From Iphinoe sp. HA4291-MV1 (GTDB lineage: Bacteria; Cyanobacteriota; Cyanobacteriia; Cyanobacteriales; Nostocaceae), in NCBI GenBank assembly GCA_019359415.1, contig JAHHHH010000036.1:1-64000 (forward strand): 64,000 nt of DNA, given 5' to 3'. Numbering within the stretch: the stretch's first letter is position 1; each line of letters opens with the position of its first letter. A program made the translations under genes and the position numbers. Positions 26,513 to 36,274 of the stretch are shown here, piece by piece. The notes under the pieces were generated by a model, which saw only the letters and a list, made by a program, of their open reading frames with translations, searched no databases and was not told the origin of the DNA.

Positions 26513-29077
26513 ATGAACAGCGACATAACAGTAGAGAAATTACGCCGCTATAAAGAGTATGGGGAATCTGTCATCCAGAGCCTTGAGTTGGTTTCACAGA
26601 ACCCACCTCCTCAAGAAAATTGGGTTCCTAATAGCCTTCATGAAAGTCTTCAGCACCTTCATCAGTCTGCTCAGAGAACAGTGCAACTTGCATCCTCGCC
26701 AGTCAAAATCGGCGTCATGGGGGAATTCAGTAGTGGAAAAACTTTACTTCTAGGTAGTTTGATTGGCTACGCAGATGCTTTACCAGTCAGTGAAACCCCA
26801 ACAACAGGTAACGTGACTGCTATTCACCTCGTTCAACAACCGGACTTTCAGACAACAAAACTTGGCAAGTTTACAGTTGAATATCTTTCTAGTGAAGGGG
26901 TAAAAGAATGTCTGCGCTTCATGTTAGAGGAAGCACAACAACGAGCAAAAGCTACAGAACTCCCTTCAGCACAGCTTGCGGCTCTGAAAAGTTTATATCC
27001 TGTAAGAGAAATTGACATTAATGGTATCCTGAGATGGTGCGAGCAAGCGTGGAAGCTTCAGAGCTTGGAATTACGCTCTCTGCTTAGGGAACTGGTTATT
27101 TTCCTCCGTACGTACACCGTTTACAAAGAAGATATCTGTGGGAAAAGTTACCAGATTGACAACCCGACTGCTCACAAGGGACTGAGGCTAGCAGAGCCGC
27201 CTATAAATATCTTAGAACTCAGCTTTGACTATCTACCGCCTCCTCCCAAACGCTGGGAGAATTTAGCACAGCCAAGAGCGCAAGACTTGCTCAATAGCTT
27301 CTCGATTATTCGCCGTATAGACATCACAGTTGAAGTATCAAAAGAAATTTGGGATTTATCTTCTTTACAAGGAACTAATGAATTTGTTCTTCTGGACTTT
27401 CCAGGATTGGGAGCAGCTAATTCTGGCGTGCGGGATGCTTTTTTATCTTTGCGAGAACTCACAGATGTGCAAACCATCCTACTGTTACTCAACGGTAGAT
27501 ATCCTGGTGGTGCAACCGCAGCGAAAATCCGCAGTATGCTGGAACGGGATAAGGGACAAGACCTGAGAGATCGTATTATTGTTGGCGTGGGACGCTTCAA
27601 TCAACTTCCCCTCACAAGCAGCGATGAACACATTATTGATGACCTTTTATATGAGATTCTCCTTTCAGAAGAAGCTGTTCTTGATAGCCTCAGTATTCTC
27701 AAACTGGTGATCGCCAGTGCGAACAATTTAACGACAGAAAAAAAGAATATTGTTCTGTTGTCGCAACTTTATGGATTGACTAAACTAGCAGAACTTTCTT
27801 CCCTTTTGCAAGTTTGCTCAAAAGAATTCTTGAGCGAACTGGACAAACCTAACAAACCAGAGGAGTTTGAACTGCGGAAGAAATGGCAGCAATTGAGTGA
27901 AATGATACCTCCTTCTAGTACCCTGCACAAACAATTGAGTGACTATGCTGAAGATGGTGGTATTGGCAGATTGCGTTCATTACTGAGAGAACATGTTGCT
28001 CTTCATGGTATGAAGCAACTTGTAGAAGACACTCAAAGAGCTGCTGAGTCTGTGCACAAAGAGCAGCATAACCTAAAAAATCTGCTAGAGGAAATCCCAG
28101 CTTACATACCAGTTGTAGAAAGTTCTGATTTTCTTACTCTGCGAGAAGCGATTGAAAATTTAGTGACGACTTACAGACGATTCCAAGAAGATTTAGAGAA
28201 GCAGCCTATTTTAAAGAACCGTCATAGTGTAGCAGTGAGCGATGTTGTTAAGGATGAATTAACGAATAAAATCTTCTTTGATTGGAGCGAGTGGACTTTG
28301 CTTTTTGATAGAACTAAAAATGGAACAATATCTCTGACAAAAAGTGAAAGCTTTTTTGAAGAAGATGAAGCTGACGATTTTATTCCTACAAAAAGCGATG
28401 ATTTTTATGCAGCATTTGTCAATACTGTGAAAGAAATGCAAGCTTTTGCTCATGAGAAAACAACAGAGGGTGTGACAGATTTTTTCAACAAATTATCTGC
28501 TGATGTACAACTAGAACGCGAAAAACTCAGGACTATTTTGCTACCAGAGAAAGAACAGCAAATTGAACAAAAATTTGGAAAAAGTCAAGTCCGCTTTTTC
28601 AGAAACCTCCTGCGTGCTGTTGACCCCGCTACGAGATGGCAAAATCTTATCATTCAGCACAGTGGACTCGCTAATAGTGCTGCTCCTATCAATGCTGACG
28701 CCTTATTCCCTCTAGCACGCAAAGACGACAGACACCAGAACGGTCAAATTTTTGACTGGAGTCCTGATAAACAGTTTCCTGTTCCCCCAAGACCATTCAA
28801 TCACCAAATTGCCGTTTTACGACTGCGAGACGAAATAACTGCTAGTGCAGGGTTACACCTTGTGCAGTATGTGAGTCAGTTAACCAAACAGGTCAAATCT
28901 TCGTTTTCTAGAGCTTTGAAAGATATTGTAGACAATCTGCAAGAACTTTTAAAATCGAAACATGAACCTTTACTCAGATACATAGCCTCTGCACAAGAGC
29001 CTACTTCCACTCCTATTCCACCCTGGTTAGAAACTCTTTCCCAAATTCCAACAATTTCATATCCTGATGAATGTTAA
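26513..29077 (+). CDS. Dynamin-like large GTPase (possible SrfC counterpart)
   Basis: 854 residues. A GTPase domain is near the N-terminus: P-loop GEFSSGKT (about 73-80), the TPTTGNVTAI switch region with the G2 Thr, and LLDFPGLGAANSG (G3, about 292-304). A degenerate G4 may be VGRFNQLPL. The remainder is long and helical (about 430-850), as in bacterial dynamin-like proteins, with no clear membrane anchor. Such proteins remodel membranes or act in stress or conflict responses. It is the first gene of a three-gene set with the SrfB-like ATPase and a 376-residue protein. In enterobacteria SrfB and SrfC also pair an Hsp70-like and a GTPase-like protein; the equivalence is my inference. Confidence 0.75.
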   Translation: MNSDITVEKLRRYKEYGESVIQSLELVSQNPPPQENWVPNSLHESLQHLHQSAQRTVQLASSPVKIGVMGEFSSGKTLLLGSLIGYADALPVSETPTTGNVTAIHLVQQPDFQTTKLGKFTVEYLSSEGVKECLRFMLEEAQQRAKATELPSAQLAALKSLYPVREIDINGILRWCEQAWKLQSLELRSLLRELVIFLRTYTVYKEDICGKSYQIDNPTAHKGLRLAEPPINILELSFDYLPPPPKRWENLAQPRAQDLLNSFSIIRRIDITVEVSKEIWDLSSLQGTNEFVLLDFPGLGAANSGVRDAFLSLRELTDVQTILLLLNGRYPGGATAAKIRSMLERDKGQDLRDRIIVGVGRFNQLPLTSSDEHIIDDLLYEILLSEEAVLDSLSILKLVIASANNLTTEKKNIVLLSQLYGLTKLAELSSLLQVCSKEFLSELDKPNKPEEFELRKKWQQLSEMIPPSSTLHKQLSDYAEDGGIGRLRSLLREHVALHGMKQLVEDTQRAAESVHKEQHNLKNLLEEIPAYIPVVESSDFLTLREAIENLVTTYRRFQEDLEKQPILKNRHSVAVSDVVKDELTNKIFFDWSEWTLLFDRTKNGTISLTKSESFFEEDEADDFIPTKSDDFYAAFVNTVKEMQAFAHEKTTEGVTDFFNKLSADVQLEREKLRTILLPEKEQQIEQKFGKSQVRFFRNLLRAVDPATRWQNLIIQHSGLANSAAPINADALFPLARKDDRHQNGQIFDWSPDKQFPVPPRPFNHQIAVLRLRDEITASAGLHLVQYVSQLTKQVKSSFSRALKDIVDNLQELLKSKHEPLLRYIASAQEPTSTPIPPWLETLSQIPTISYPDEC

Positions 29078-29091
29078 CAAGTACAGATGAT

Positions 29092-29241
29092 AATATCACG
29101 CAAAGACGCTAAGAAAACCTTTGTGCCTTTGCGACGCCAGATACCTACGGTAAGTCCTGCGGAGGCTTGCGCCAACGCGTAGCGTCTCCGCTATTGAGAG
29201 GGAGACCCTCATCAAGTACTGGCTCGTCTTTGCGTGATATT
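29092..29241. mobile_element. MITE-like element between the GTPase and SrfB-like genes
   Basis: Perfect 16-base inverted ends, AATATCACGCAAAGAC (29092-29107) and GTCTTTGCGTGATATT (29226-29241), bound a 150-base element. Its interior has GGAGGCTTGCGCCAACGCG and GGAGACCCTC modules. It fills almost the whole gap between two genes of one set. Its right end contains an in-frame GTG (29234) upstream of the SrfB-like ATG. Confidence 0.8.
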
Positions 29242-29272
29242 TAAAGAAAAATCATTTCAAGGAAGAGATGAA

Positions 29273-32200
29273 ATGGCTGTTAAGATTGAGCTTTTAAACC
29301 GCTACCAACTGCGTAAAAAAGATAATGACTTATTACTCCTACCTGTTATTGAAATAAAACCTACTGAGGGTTTTAATTTACCCCATATCTCCAAAATTGA
29401 TATTGTTGTCAGTGGAACGCCAGAAGACTTAGCAGCACAGATACAATCTGCCTACAAAAGTGTTAATTTTAGCACGAGTAAATTACTGAAACTTTCTACA
29501 CCACAGCGATTAAAGCAAACCGACTGTAGGTGGGATGAACCATTGCCAGCAGGTGTGAACTGCACTTTGCAGGTGACTGTAGAGTATTTTGACTCGGATG
29601 AAATAGGTAACCCAAATTTATCTAAAAGCAGAAACTCTACAGTTGAGTGCAATATATGGACTTATGCAGGCATCGAAGATAACGTAATACAAATGCCAGT
29701 GAGAGATAGACTACCATTGCCACTACCAGTACCTTTTTACAAACCTGAACCACCTCAAGAAAGCAAAAAGCCAGAAATTACCTATCCAGGATGGTTCGCC
29801 ATTGATTTCGGCACCTCTAATTCTACAGTCACACTCTACGATCCCAAAGTCATCGTCACTCCAGATAGTTTACCTGGCGAACAAGAGGTGCGTCTACGGG
29901 AACGTATGGCAGCATGGTTAAATCAACGTCCCGTTGATGATGATACACTAGGTATCAGTCGGAATGCTTGGGAGCAGGAGTGGCAAAAGTTTTTAACTGA
30001 ACTAAGTAAAGATTTTGTTTCAATTCCTGATTCTGTTCACCACAATTTGGGGGAACAACTCTTTCGAAGCGTTGATAGTACTGAGTTATTAGAAGCTATC
30101 CGACAGATAGAAATTTGTGTGAGCAAACGCTTAGATTGGTTTCGTCGCGCTGCTAGCAAACGATTGAATCAAATCTATCACGAAGTTTTCCGCGTACCAC
30201 CCCTAGAGTGGCAAAGTTTGATTCCTGTAGAACTGGATAAAAACCGTCGTCTCAATGAAATTCCCAGTGAATTAGAAGTTGTTAATCTCCAACCTGCTTT
30301 GCCAAAAGATGATCCAGCAAAAGTGAAAGTCATCTTGGGTGAACAAGCTAGACAACACAGACTAGACACGATCGCGAATGAAGAGGAAATTGAAGGAAGG
30401 TTTCTACACTCACCCAAGCGCTATTTTGGTCAAGAACGCTCTTTTAAAATTACGCTTAACGGCAAAGAAGACACAATAGAAGTGAATAAGCTTCTTCAAT
30501 CTGCTTATGCACAACTTATTGAGTTGACTGAGAATTATCGTCAACGCTACCCAGGTAAATGTTCTGAGGGTAAGTTTTACCGCGCAGTGGTAACTTACCC
30601 AACGATCGCTTCACCATTTGTGCGTCGTGAGATCGAGAACCTGGTGAAACAACTGGATATCGAAGATGTGCAGATGGCTTATGACGAAGCGATATCAGTA
30701 GCTATCTTCTTTTTGTGGCGAGAATTTGGTGGTGACTTGAATGTGGGGATTGAATCTTTCAAAACCCGCTGCCGTTACAATGGGGATAAATGGTGGCAAA
30801 ATGTCCTCGTTTTGGATATTGGTGGCGGAACCACGGATTTAGCACTCATTCGCCTGACACTGGAAGAAATTAACCCTTTTGAGCCAGGAGAAGACCGAGG
30901 CGACGGCGGGCGCTACTATAAATTAACTCCTAAACTATTGGGTTCTTCCGGTCATTTGCAGTTGGGTGGCGAGTTAATTACCTTGCGGCTGTTTTTGTTA
31001 TTGAAGGCGGCGATCGCAGATTGTTTGCTGAGTGCCGTGACTGAAGAAAGTTTACCAAAAGATGTTTTGAAAGTACAGCCAGAAGAGTTGAGCGATCGCT
31101 TCCTAGATAACAGCAAATTCTTACCTGGTAGCCTGTTGGCGTCTGTGGATAAAGAAATTCGAGAAGGCGATGCTTACAAAGATGCTTTAAATGCTGCAGA
31201 AAAAGTGCTACCCACCCGGTGGAAATCTTCATCATCTCGCGCACAAGCTTTCTACACCCTTTGGGAACAAGCAGAAAATGCCAAAATGACACTAGGTCAA
31301 AAGCGCCAACAAGATGCACCCGAACCAATCTTCACTCTTGATGGACAAAAAATATCCGAACTACTGCAACAAAACGATATTGAATTATCAAGTGAAGTTA
31401 TAGATAATTTGAATGTCACACTCACAGTGCAGCAATTTGAAAGAGCGGTATCTCCTGTGGTTCGAGAAGCCGTTGGTATTGCTCAAGGATTGATAGAGAA
31501 TGCTTTAGGAAATAAGTCTTCCAATTTTCTGAATTCTCCAGGTAGCAAAGAGCAAGTCGATTGGTTGATTCTGTCTGGAAAAACCTGCAATCTTGAATTA
31601 GTCGAACGTGAACTTTATCGAGTTTTTAGCAAGTCTGACTATTTTGTTTGGAATGAGGAGCGAGTCACCTTTGAACCCGAATATACCAAGCTTGCAACCT
31701 CGGCTGGAGCTTGTTTTGCAGAGAAACTGAGACAATTGGGTTTTGCACCTAAAGAGTCCAAAGAATTGCTACGTAGAGGAGCTAACCAACTCTATATTGA
31801 TGTCAAAAATCTATTTTATTTTCTGCCGTGCTCTTTTAAAAGAGAGGTCATTGGAGGAGCTTTAGATCCAATTTTTCTGGCTGGTCAAGAACTTTATCAA
31901 CTTAAAGTTGACGATGCAATGGCGAAATTCCGCAGTAGTTGGCAGGGCGTGCAATTGACTAATAATATTATTCGTCAGGATTTTGAAAACATCAAACCTC
32001 AACTTTGGGGAAGTTATAACGGGGATGCTTTGAGAAATAAACTGAAGATGACTGTGGAGGATTTTCAAAGTTATATCAAAGTCCAGTTTGAAATTAATCA
32101 AAAGCTTGATATCGATTTGCTGTTTTGCCGAGGAAATCCTCACTATTTAATTCCTGTGAACATTCCCTGTCTTGATGCTGCAAAAGCAATAGGCAAATCA

Positions 32201-32692
32201 GAAGTTATTTCTGATGAAAATCGAGTAGTATGCGATATTGCTGTTAATGTCGCTGAATCAGCAAATGCTCTCAAAACAGATACTCATAACGTCGTATTTC
32301 ATGCTGATAAAGACTACAGCAAGGATTTGAGAGTTTTTCGATATGACGATGGTGCTATACAACCAGAAATCATGGGATTAATTTCTGAATTACCACCATT
32401 TCCTATCAGTGGTAAACACACATTCTACTTTCAATTTCATAACCCACAATCTAACAAGTGGGAACTCATTGGCGAATTACCTGAACCAGAAGTCAAAAGT
32501 GAATATCCTTGCCGATATTATGTCTCTCTCAACAAAAAAGGTATCCTGAGAGTGCATGCATTTGAGGTACCTTATTTAACATCAACAAATCCAGAATGTC
32601 TGAAGCAAGAGGGATGCGTTTTTCGAGACAATCTTCAACCACAGCCTAATGATGTTAAAGCAGAGCGGGACCCGTTTTCTGGAGAACATTGA
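29273..32692 (+). CDS. Large Hsp70/actin-fold ATPase resembling virulence factor SrfB
   Basis: About 1139 residues. The ATG at 29273 (MAVKIELLNRYQ) has AAGGAAG seven bases upstream and is preferred over a GTG at 29234 in the upstream repeat. After about 170 residues with a Pro-rich linker (PLPLPVPFYKPEPP) comes an actin-like ATPase domain: phosphate-1 AIDFGTSNSTVTLYD (about 178), phosphate-2 VLDIGGGTTDLA (about 515) and an adenosine-type LILSGKTCNLELVE. The long insertions, great length and lack of a DnaK peptide-binding domain fit the SrfB family better than DnaK. It is preceded by a dynamin-like GTPase and followed by a 376-residue protein, and is probably co-transcribed. The cellular role is unknown. 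Confidence 0.7.
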   Translation: MAVKIELLNRYQLRKKDNDLLLLPVIEIKPTEGFNLPHISKIDIVVSGTPEDLAAQIQSAYKSVNFSTSKLLKLSTPQRLKQTDCRWDEPLPAGVNCTLQVTVEYFDSDEIGNPNLSKSRNSTVECNIWTYAGIEDNVIQMPVRDRLPLPLPVPFYKPEPPQESKKPEITYPGWFAIDFGTSNSTVTLYDPKVIVTPDSLPGEQEVRLRERMAAWLNQRPVDDDTLGISRNAWEQEWQKFLTELSKDFVSIPDSVHHNLGEQLFRSVDSTELLEAIRQIEICVSKRLDWFRRAASKRLNQIYHEVFRVPPLEWQSLIPVELDKNRRLNEIPSELEVVNLQPALPKDDPAKVKVILGEQARQHRLDTIANEEEIEGRFLHSPKRYFGQERSFKITLNGKEDTIEVNKLLQSAYAQLIELTENYRQRYPGKCSEGKFYRAVVTYPTIASPFVRREIENLVKQLDIEDVQMAYDEAISVAIFFLWREFGGDLNVGIESFKTRCRYNGDKWWQNVLVLDIGGGTTDLALIRLTLEEINPFEPGEDRGDGGRYYKLTPKLLGSSGHLQLGGELITLRLFLLLKAAIADCLLSAVTEESLPKDVLKVQPEELSDRFLDNSKFLPGSLLASVDKEIREGDAYKDALNAAEKVLPTRWKSSSSRAQAFYTLWEQAENAKMTLGQKRQQDAPEPIFTLDGQKISELLQQNDIELSSEVIDNLNVTLTVQQFERAVSPVVREAVGIAQGLIENALGNKSSNFLNSPGSKEQVDWLILSGKTCNLELVERELYRVFSKSDYFVWNEERVTFEPEYTKLATSAGACFAEKLRQLGFAPKESKELLRRGANQLYIDVKNLFYFLPCSFKREVIGGALDPIFLAGQELYQLKVDDAMAKFRSSWQGVQLTNNIIRQDFENIKPQLWGSYNGDALRNKLKMTVEDFQSYIKVQFEINQKLDIDLLFCRGNPHYLIPVNIPCLDAAKAIGKSEVISDENRVVCDIAVNVAESANALKTDTHNVVFHADKDYSKDLRVFRYDDGAIQPEIMGLISELPPFPISGKHTFYFQFHNPQSNKWELIGELPEPEVKSEYPCRYYVSLNKKGILRVHAFEVPYLTSTNPECLKQEGCVFRDNLQPQPNDVKAERDPFSGEH

Positions 32693-32769
32693 GGAAAGTT
32701 ATGAGTTAAGAAAAAATATCTAATTCAAAACTTTAAACTCAAAAACTCAAAATTTAGAACGGAGGATGT

Positions 32770-33900
32770 ATGCAGCACCTGAGTAAGTTATTAGAGATTG
32801 ACAACTCAAATTTAGCTTGGGTACTGCGGTTGAACTTGTACGGACTGCGGACACAATTACAGGAAGCTTTAAAAACAGCAACTACAGACCCAGGAAACAG
32901 TGCTTGTCAAGAATTGCTTAGGGAATTAGATATTCTTTTAAAATCAGCATCTCAAGAGACTTTGAGTGGGGAGACTGTCTTGTCCTCCGAGGAGAATTCC
33001 TCTTGGGAAGATGTCTTAGAGCCAGTCACCAATGAAAAGAATGAACTCAAATTAAGACAAATTGGTGAGGCTTTGCTGTCTGACCGGGAACTCTCGAACT
33101 ATATCGGTCATTACCAATTTCTCAGCACCAATGATGGTGATTTGTGGAACGAGATACAACGTTTACTGCTGCGCGTTCCTGAGAAAATAGCTGATGCTTG
33201 GCGAGAGCAAATATTGACTGAAGCGAGTCAAATAGGTGCTATGGAAGATAAGCATGTTGCCCATGATGAATGTATCTATCCTGGTTTGACAGGAAAGGTC
33301 AAAGCGACTGGATTGTGCTTGTCAAACCAATTTGAATTCGATCCGCGATTAATGGTGGAAACACGCAACGAGGAACTTGATTTGTTAGCTGGGGTTGTTT
33401 CTACTTGTCTTAAGTTTATTGAACTAGATTCATCTTTACACCACGCTCTCAAAAGTGTAGATAGATTCGGTGTCAGGTCTTTGAACGATGAAAGAGAAAA
33501 GTCTAAATATGTTACAGCATTGATAGACCGCTTCCGACGAGCACAAACAACTACTGATAATGTCGATCCAGTTGTCGCTTTGCGTGCCAGACTTGATTTA
33601 GATGAGGCGATTCACTCTTTGGTATATTTGCCGTGTGCTGACCGCTACTCTTGGTGGGGTAAATTGCAACAAGAAGCACGGCGTACTCTTGACCCAGTGG
33701 TTGAGAAGGCGCGTCATACTGGTTACCATGTGCAAATTCGTCCGTTGTGGGGAACCTATGCGGATGTTTTTAATTGGTCAAAGGACGATTTGCAGCTAGA
33801 TGTTGGTGGGGTACGCGGTGAGGTGTCTGCATGTTTGAGGGTTTATGCCAAGATTCAAGATGAGGTGCTTCCTGGTCGGGTTCTTTTTCGTTCTTCTTGA
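32770..33900 (+). CDS. Unrecognised 376-residue protein, third gene of the GTPase/SrfB-like set
   Basis: A soluble, mostly helical protein with an acidic N-terminal half and a more structured C-terminal part (VHIRPLWGTY-like block VQIRPLWGTYADVFNW at about 321-336, then LDVGGVRGEVSACLRVYAKI). There is no signal peptide or membrane segment. GGAGG lies four bases before the ATG, a strong ribosome-binding site, and the gap to the upstream gene is 77 bases. I do not recognise the family. Its fixed place after the SrfB-like gene makes it a candidate partner; whether it corresponds to enterobacterial SrfA needs a profile search. Confidence 0.6.
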   Translation: MQHLSKLLEIDNSNLAWVLRLNLYGLRTQLQEALKTATTDPGNSACQELLRELDILLKSASQETLSGETVLSSEENSSWEDVLEPVTNEKNELKLRQIGEALLSDRELSNYIGHYQFLSTNDGDLWNEIQRLLLRVPEKIADAWREQILTEASQIGAMEDKHVAHDECIYPGLTGKVKATGLCLSNQFEFDPRLMVETRNEELDLLAGVVSTCLKFIELDSSLHHALKSVDRFGVRSLNDEREKSKYVTALIDRFRRAQTTTDNVDPVVALRARLDLDEAIHSLVYLPCADRYSWWGKLQQEARRTLDPVVEKARHTGYHVQIRPLWGTYADVFNWSKDDLQLDVGGVRGEVSACLRVYAKIQDEVLPGRVLFRSS

Positions 33901-34008
33901 GTAAGGATTTTTCCTTTATGAGTCTAAATATAGCGTTTCCTTGTCTACTGAGGGGCGATCGCTGGTTTTTGGGTTCATCTCACGCTCATCGCATTGCTCC
34001 CTTTTGCT

Positions 34009-34031
34009 GTTGTGCATTTTTAATGCACAAC
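34009..34031. terminator. Hairpin between convergent genes
   Basis: GTTGTGCATT (34009-34018) and AATGCACAAC (34022-34031) form a 10-base-pair stem with a TTT loop. It lies between the convergent 376-residue and 689-residue genes. Neither strand has a clear T-run after it, so termination is only inferred from position. Confidence 0.45.
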
Positions 34032-34040
34032 AACTTATTA

Positions 34041-36110
34041 CTACTGCCCGTTAAGAATCGTTGGTTGCTCAGGCAAAGATTCTTGTGGATATTCCTGTGG
34101 CTGTGGCTGAGGATTAAGATACTCTTGCCATGCTCTAATTTGTTCTCGTGCAGCGCTATAGGCAGAAGTTCCTCTTAGAATCAACCTAGCTGTCTCAATA
34201 GCTCTAGGAATATCAGATTCTCCCTGAGCGCGAGCAATATCCAACAATTGCTGACTCCATTGGTCAATAGTGATGTTAACATCACTGCGTAGAATGCTGT
34301 TATCCGGTACTCTATTTGCTATCCTAATAGCTTTTGCCAAAGCTTCTGGAGTTCCGGTGACTGCGATTTCGCGTGCTCTCTTCCAATTTTGTCTAGCACG
34401 AATTTGTCCTTGCCACTCATCTATAGCTGCTTGCGCTTCACCCGATAGTGCTCGTCCTGATGCGATTTGTTGAGCTGTTGCAATAGCAGAGGGTAAGTCG
34501 CCCCGATCAGCTAGGTTTTTTGCTTGGTCTAAGTAAGGCTGGTCTTCAACACGTTGAATCTTTGCTGTCCAAATCCCAATTTTTCTTCGCGCTTCTGGAT
34601 ACAATGCACGACCTCGTTGAATTTGACCTGCCTCTGCGATCGCTGTCTGTAAAGAGTTCACATCCTCAAACATTGCGACTTGTTCCGCACGATCCAAATA
34701 CGGACGGTCTTCGATTGTCTGTATTTGAGCAACCCAACTACCAATTTCTTTTTTTGCTTCCTGTGTACGAGGGTTGCCATCAGGAATCTGTTGTGCTTCA
34801 GCTATAGCTGCTGCATAATCGTTGATTGAACCTTGGCTGGCAAATACTCTTGCTTTCTCTAGATGGGCGACATCTTGAATTTCTAGTTGCCAGCTTGCGA
34901 TGAGTTCTTGCGCTTTTTCGTATGATGGTCTTGTTGCCTCTATTTGTTGAGCCTGAGAAATTGCCACCTCTAAACTGGCAGTTGTCCCTAACCATGCATT
35001 CTTTTGCGCTTCAGCTAAGGCAATAAAGTCCTCTATTTCCATCTGGTGTCCAGTGCTGGGAGGAATTTTTTGGGCTATGGATATGGCTTCGTCTGCATCT
35101 CGTCTGTCCAGTTTTGCTTGCGCCAACTCCAGTATCTCGCGTCCAAATTCTGGAAGAACTTCCTGCGCTTTAGGATAAACGTAACTGTCCTGCTGAATCG
35201 ACTCTGCCAGCTTGATGGCTTTGAGGAGATTATCAACTACCTTACTTTCGGCTAAAGTTTTCGCTTTTGCTAACTTATCACCATCTTCCCGCGCACTCAC
35301 AATCAAACGATCCAATTGCTCGTATTTTGTCGTCGCCCAGTATTTATTTTCGACACGCAACAGTTTTGCTGCTAACATAAATGCTTGGTGCCATTTCTGG
35401 TCGCGCATTTGAGCTTCTGCTTCCTGGTAGATACCAACGGCCGTTGACCAGATAGATTGCCATTTGGAAATTTGCGCTTCTACCAATTGATGAGCAGATT
35501 CCTCTTTCGGAACTTGGCGAGCAGTAGCGATCGCTTCATCTAGCTGACCGGCCTGGAAACTCTGGTCAGCTAATAGTAAAATATCCCGTGACCACTCTTC
35601 TATCAAACGGTCTATTTCTTTACGAAGCGGATGATTTTTTGGCAGTTCTTTCACTAAAGCGATCGCCACTAGAAGGTCTTTTACCGTTTGCTTGGAAGCT
35701 GCTAGCTGAGCACAATGCAACCGCACCGATGCACTAGCTAAGGGCCAGAAAATCGATGGACAGTTGGGCGCAGATGGCAGCTTAAGTAACATTGCTGTTG
35801 CCATTAAGCCTACTGCGCCAGGAACCAACGCTAACAATAACGTCCATAACACCCAGCTTTTTGTCCATTTCGGCAATTTCCAAGAACTTCTGGTGAGTGA
35901 ACCTGTTTCTTGCGGCTCTTTGTCTACAAGTAGTTGTTCAGAATCAGTTTGTGTTGAGCGTTTCACAGACTCGATCATAGAACCAGTTACTGGAACTCCA
36001 GACGTATGCGTTTCACTAGATTGTTGCTTTCGGGATGTTCTAGTCATATTGTTATCTGGCTCTCTTGCTTTGCCTGGTAACCAATTTTCTGGTATGTCCC
36101 GCTCTGTCAT
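34041..36110 (-). CDS. Membrane-anchored helical-repeat protein of unknown function
   Basis: 689 residues. The N-terminal 80 residues are charged and disordered-looking (cytoplasmic), followed by one membrane helix (about 86-110, WVLWTLLLALVPGAVGLMAT). About 550 residues then form an array of helical repeats, recurring as 'A-x-A-x-Q-I-x-x-G-R-A-L...EA...I...W...I'. Examples are AEAGQIQRGRALYPEARRKI, TAQQIASGRALSGEAQAAID and TARLILRGTSAYSAAREQIR. The Pro/Gln-rich tail ends PTILNGQ. The repeats are TPR-like in pitch (about 45-55 residues) but not canonical TPR. It is convergent with the GTPase/SrfB-like set and upstream neighbours are divergent, so a shared job is not indicated. The function is unknown. 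Confidence 0.65.
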   Translation of the reverse strand: MTERDIPENWLPGKAREPDNNMTRTSRKQQSSETHTSGVPVTGSMIESVKRSTQTDSEQLLVDKEPQETGSLTRSSWKLPKWTKSWVLWTLLLALVPGAVGLMATAMLLKLPSAPNCPSIFWPLASASVRLHCAQLAASKQTVKDLLVAIALVKELPKNHPLRKEIDRLIEEWSRDILLLADQSFQAGQLDEAIATARQVPKEESAHQLVEAQISKWQSIWSTAVGIYQEAEAQMRDQKWHQAFMLAAKLLRVENKYWATTKYEQLDRLIVSAREDGDKLAKAKTLAESKVVDNLLKAIKLAESIQQDSYVYPKAQEVLPEFGREILELAQAKLDRRDADEAISIAQKIPPSTGHQMEIEDFIALAEAQKNAWLGTTASLEVAISQAQQIEATRPSYEKAQELIASWQLEIQDVAHLEKARVFASQGSINDYAAAIAEAQQIPDGNPRTQEAKKEIGSWVAQIQTIEDRPYLDRAEQVAMFEDVNSLQTAIAEAGQIQRGRALYPEARRKIGIWTAKIQRVEDQPYLDQAKNLADRGDLPSAIATAQQIASGRALSGEAQAAIDEWQGQIRARQNWKRAREIAVTGTPEALAKAIRIANRVPDNSILRSDVNITIDQWSQQLLDIARAQGESDIPRAIETARLILRGTSAYSAAREQIRAWQEYLNPQPQPQEYPQESLPEQPTILNGQ

Positions 36111-36274
36111 CTCTCACACCAAAATAAACAATGTCTTTTAGCGATCTGTTATAGCTCCAAACTTTTGCCCCTGACATCGTAACTTTCTCCAGACCAAAAA
36201 AGTTACTTCTTACATGATCATATGTCCTCCACTGATATCATGTATCCTTAAGATAAAAAGTACCTTTTTATACT

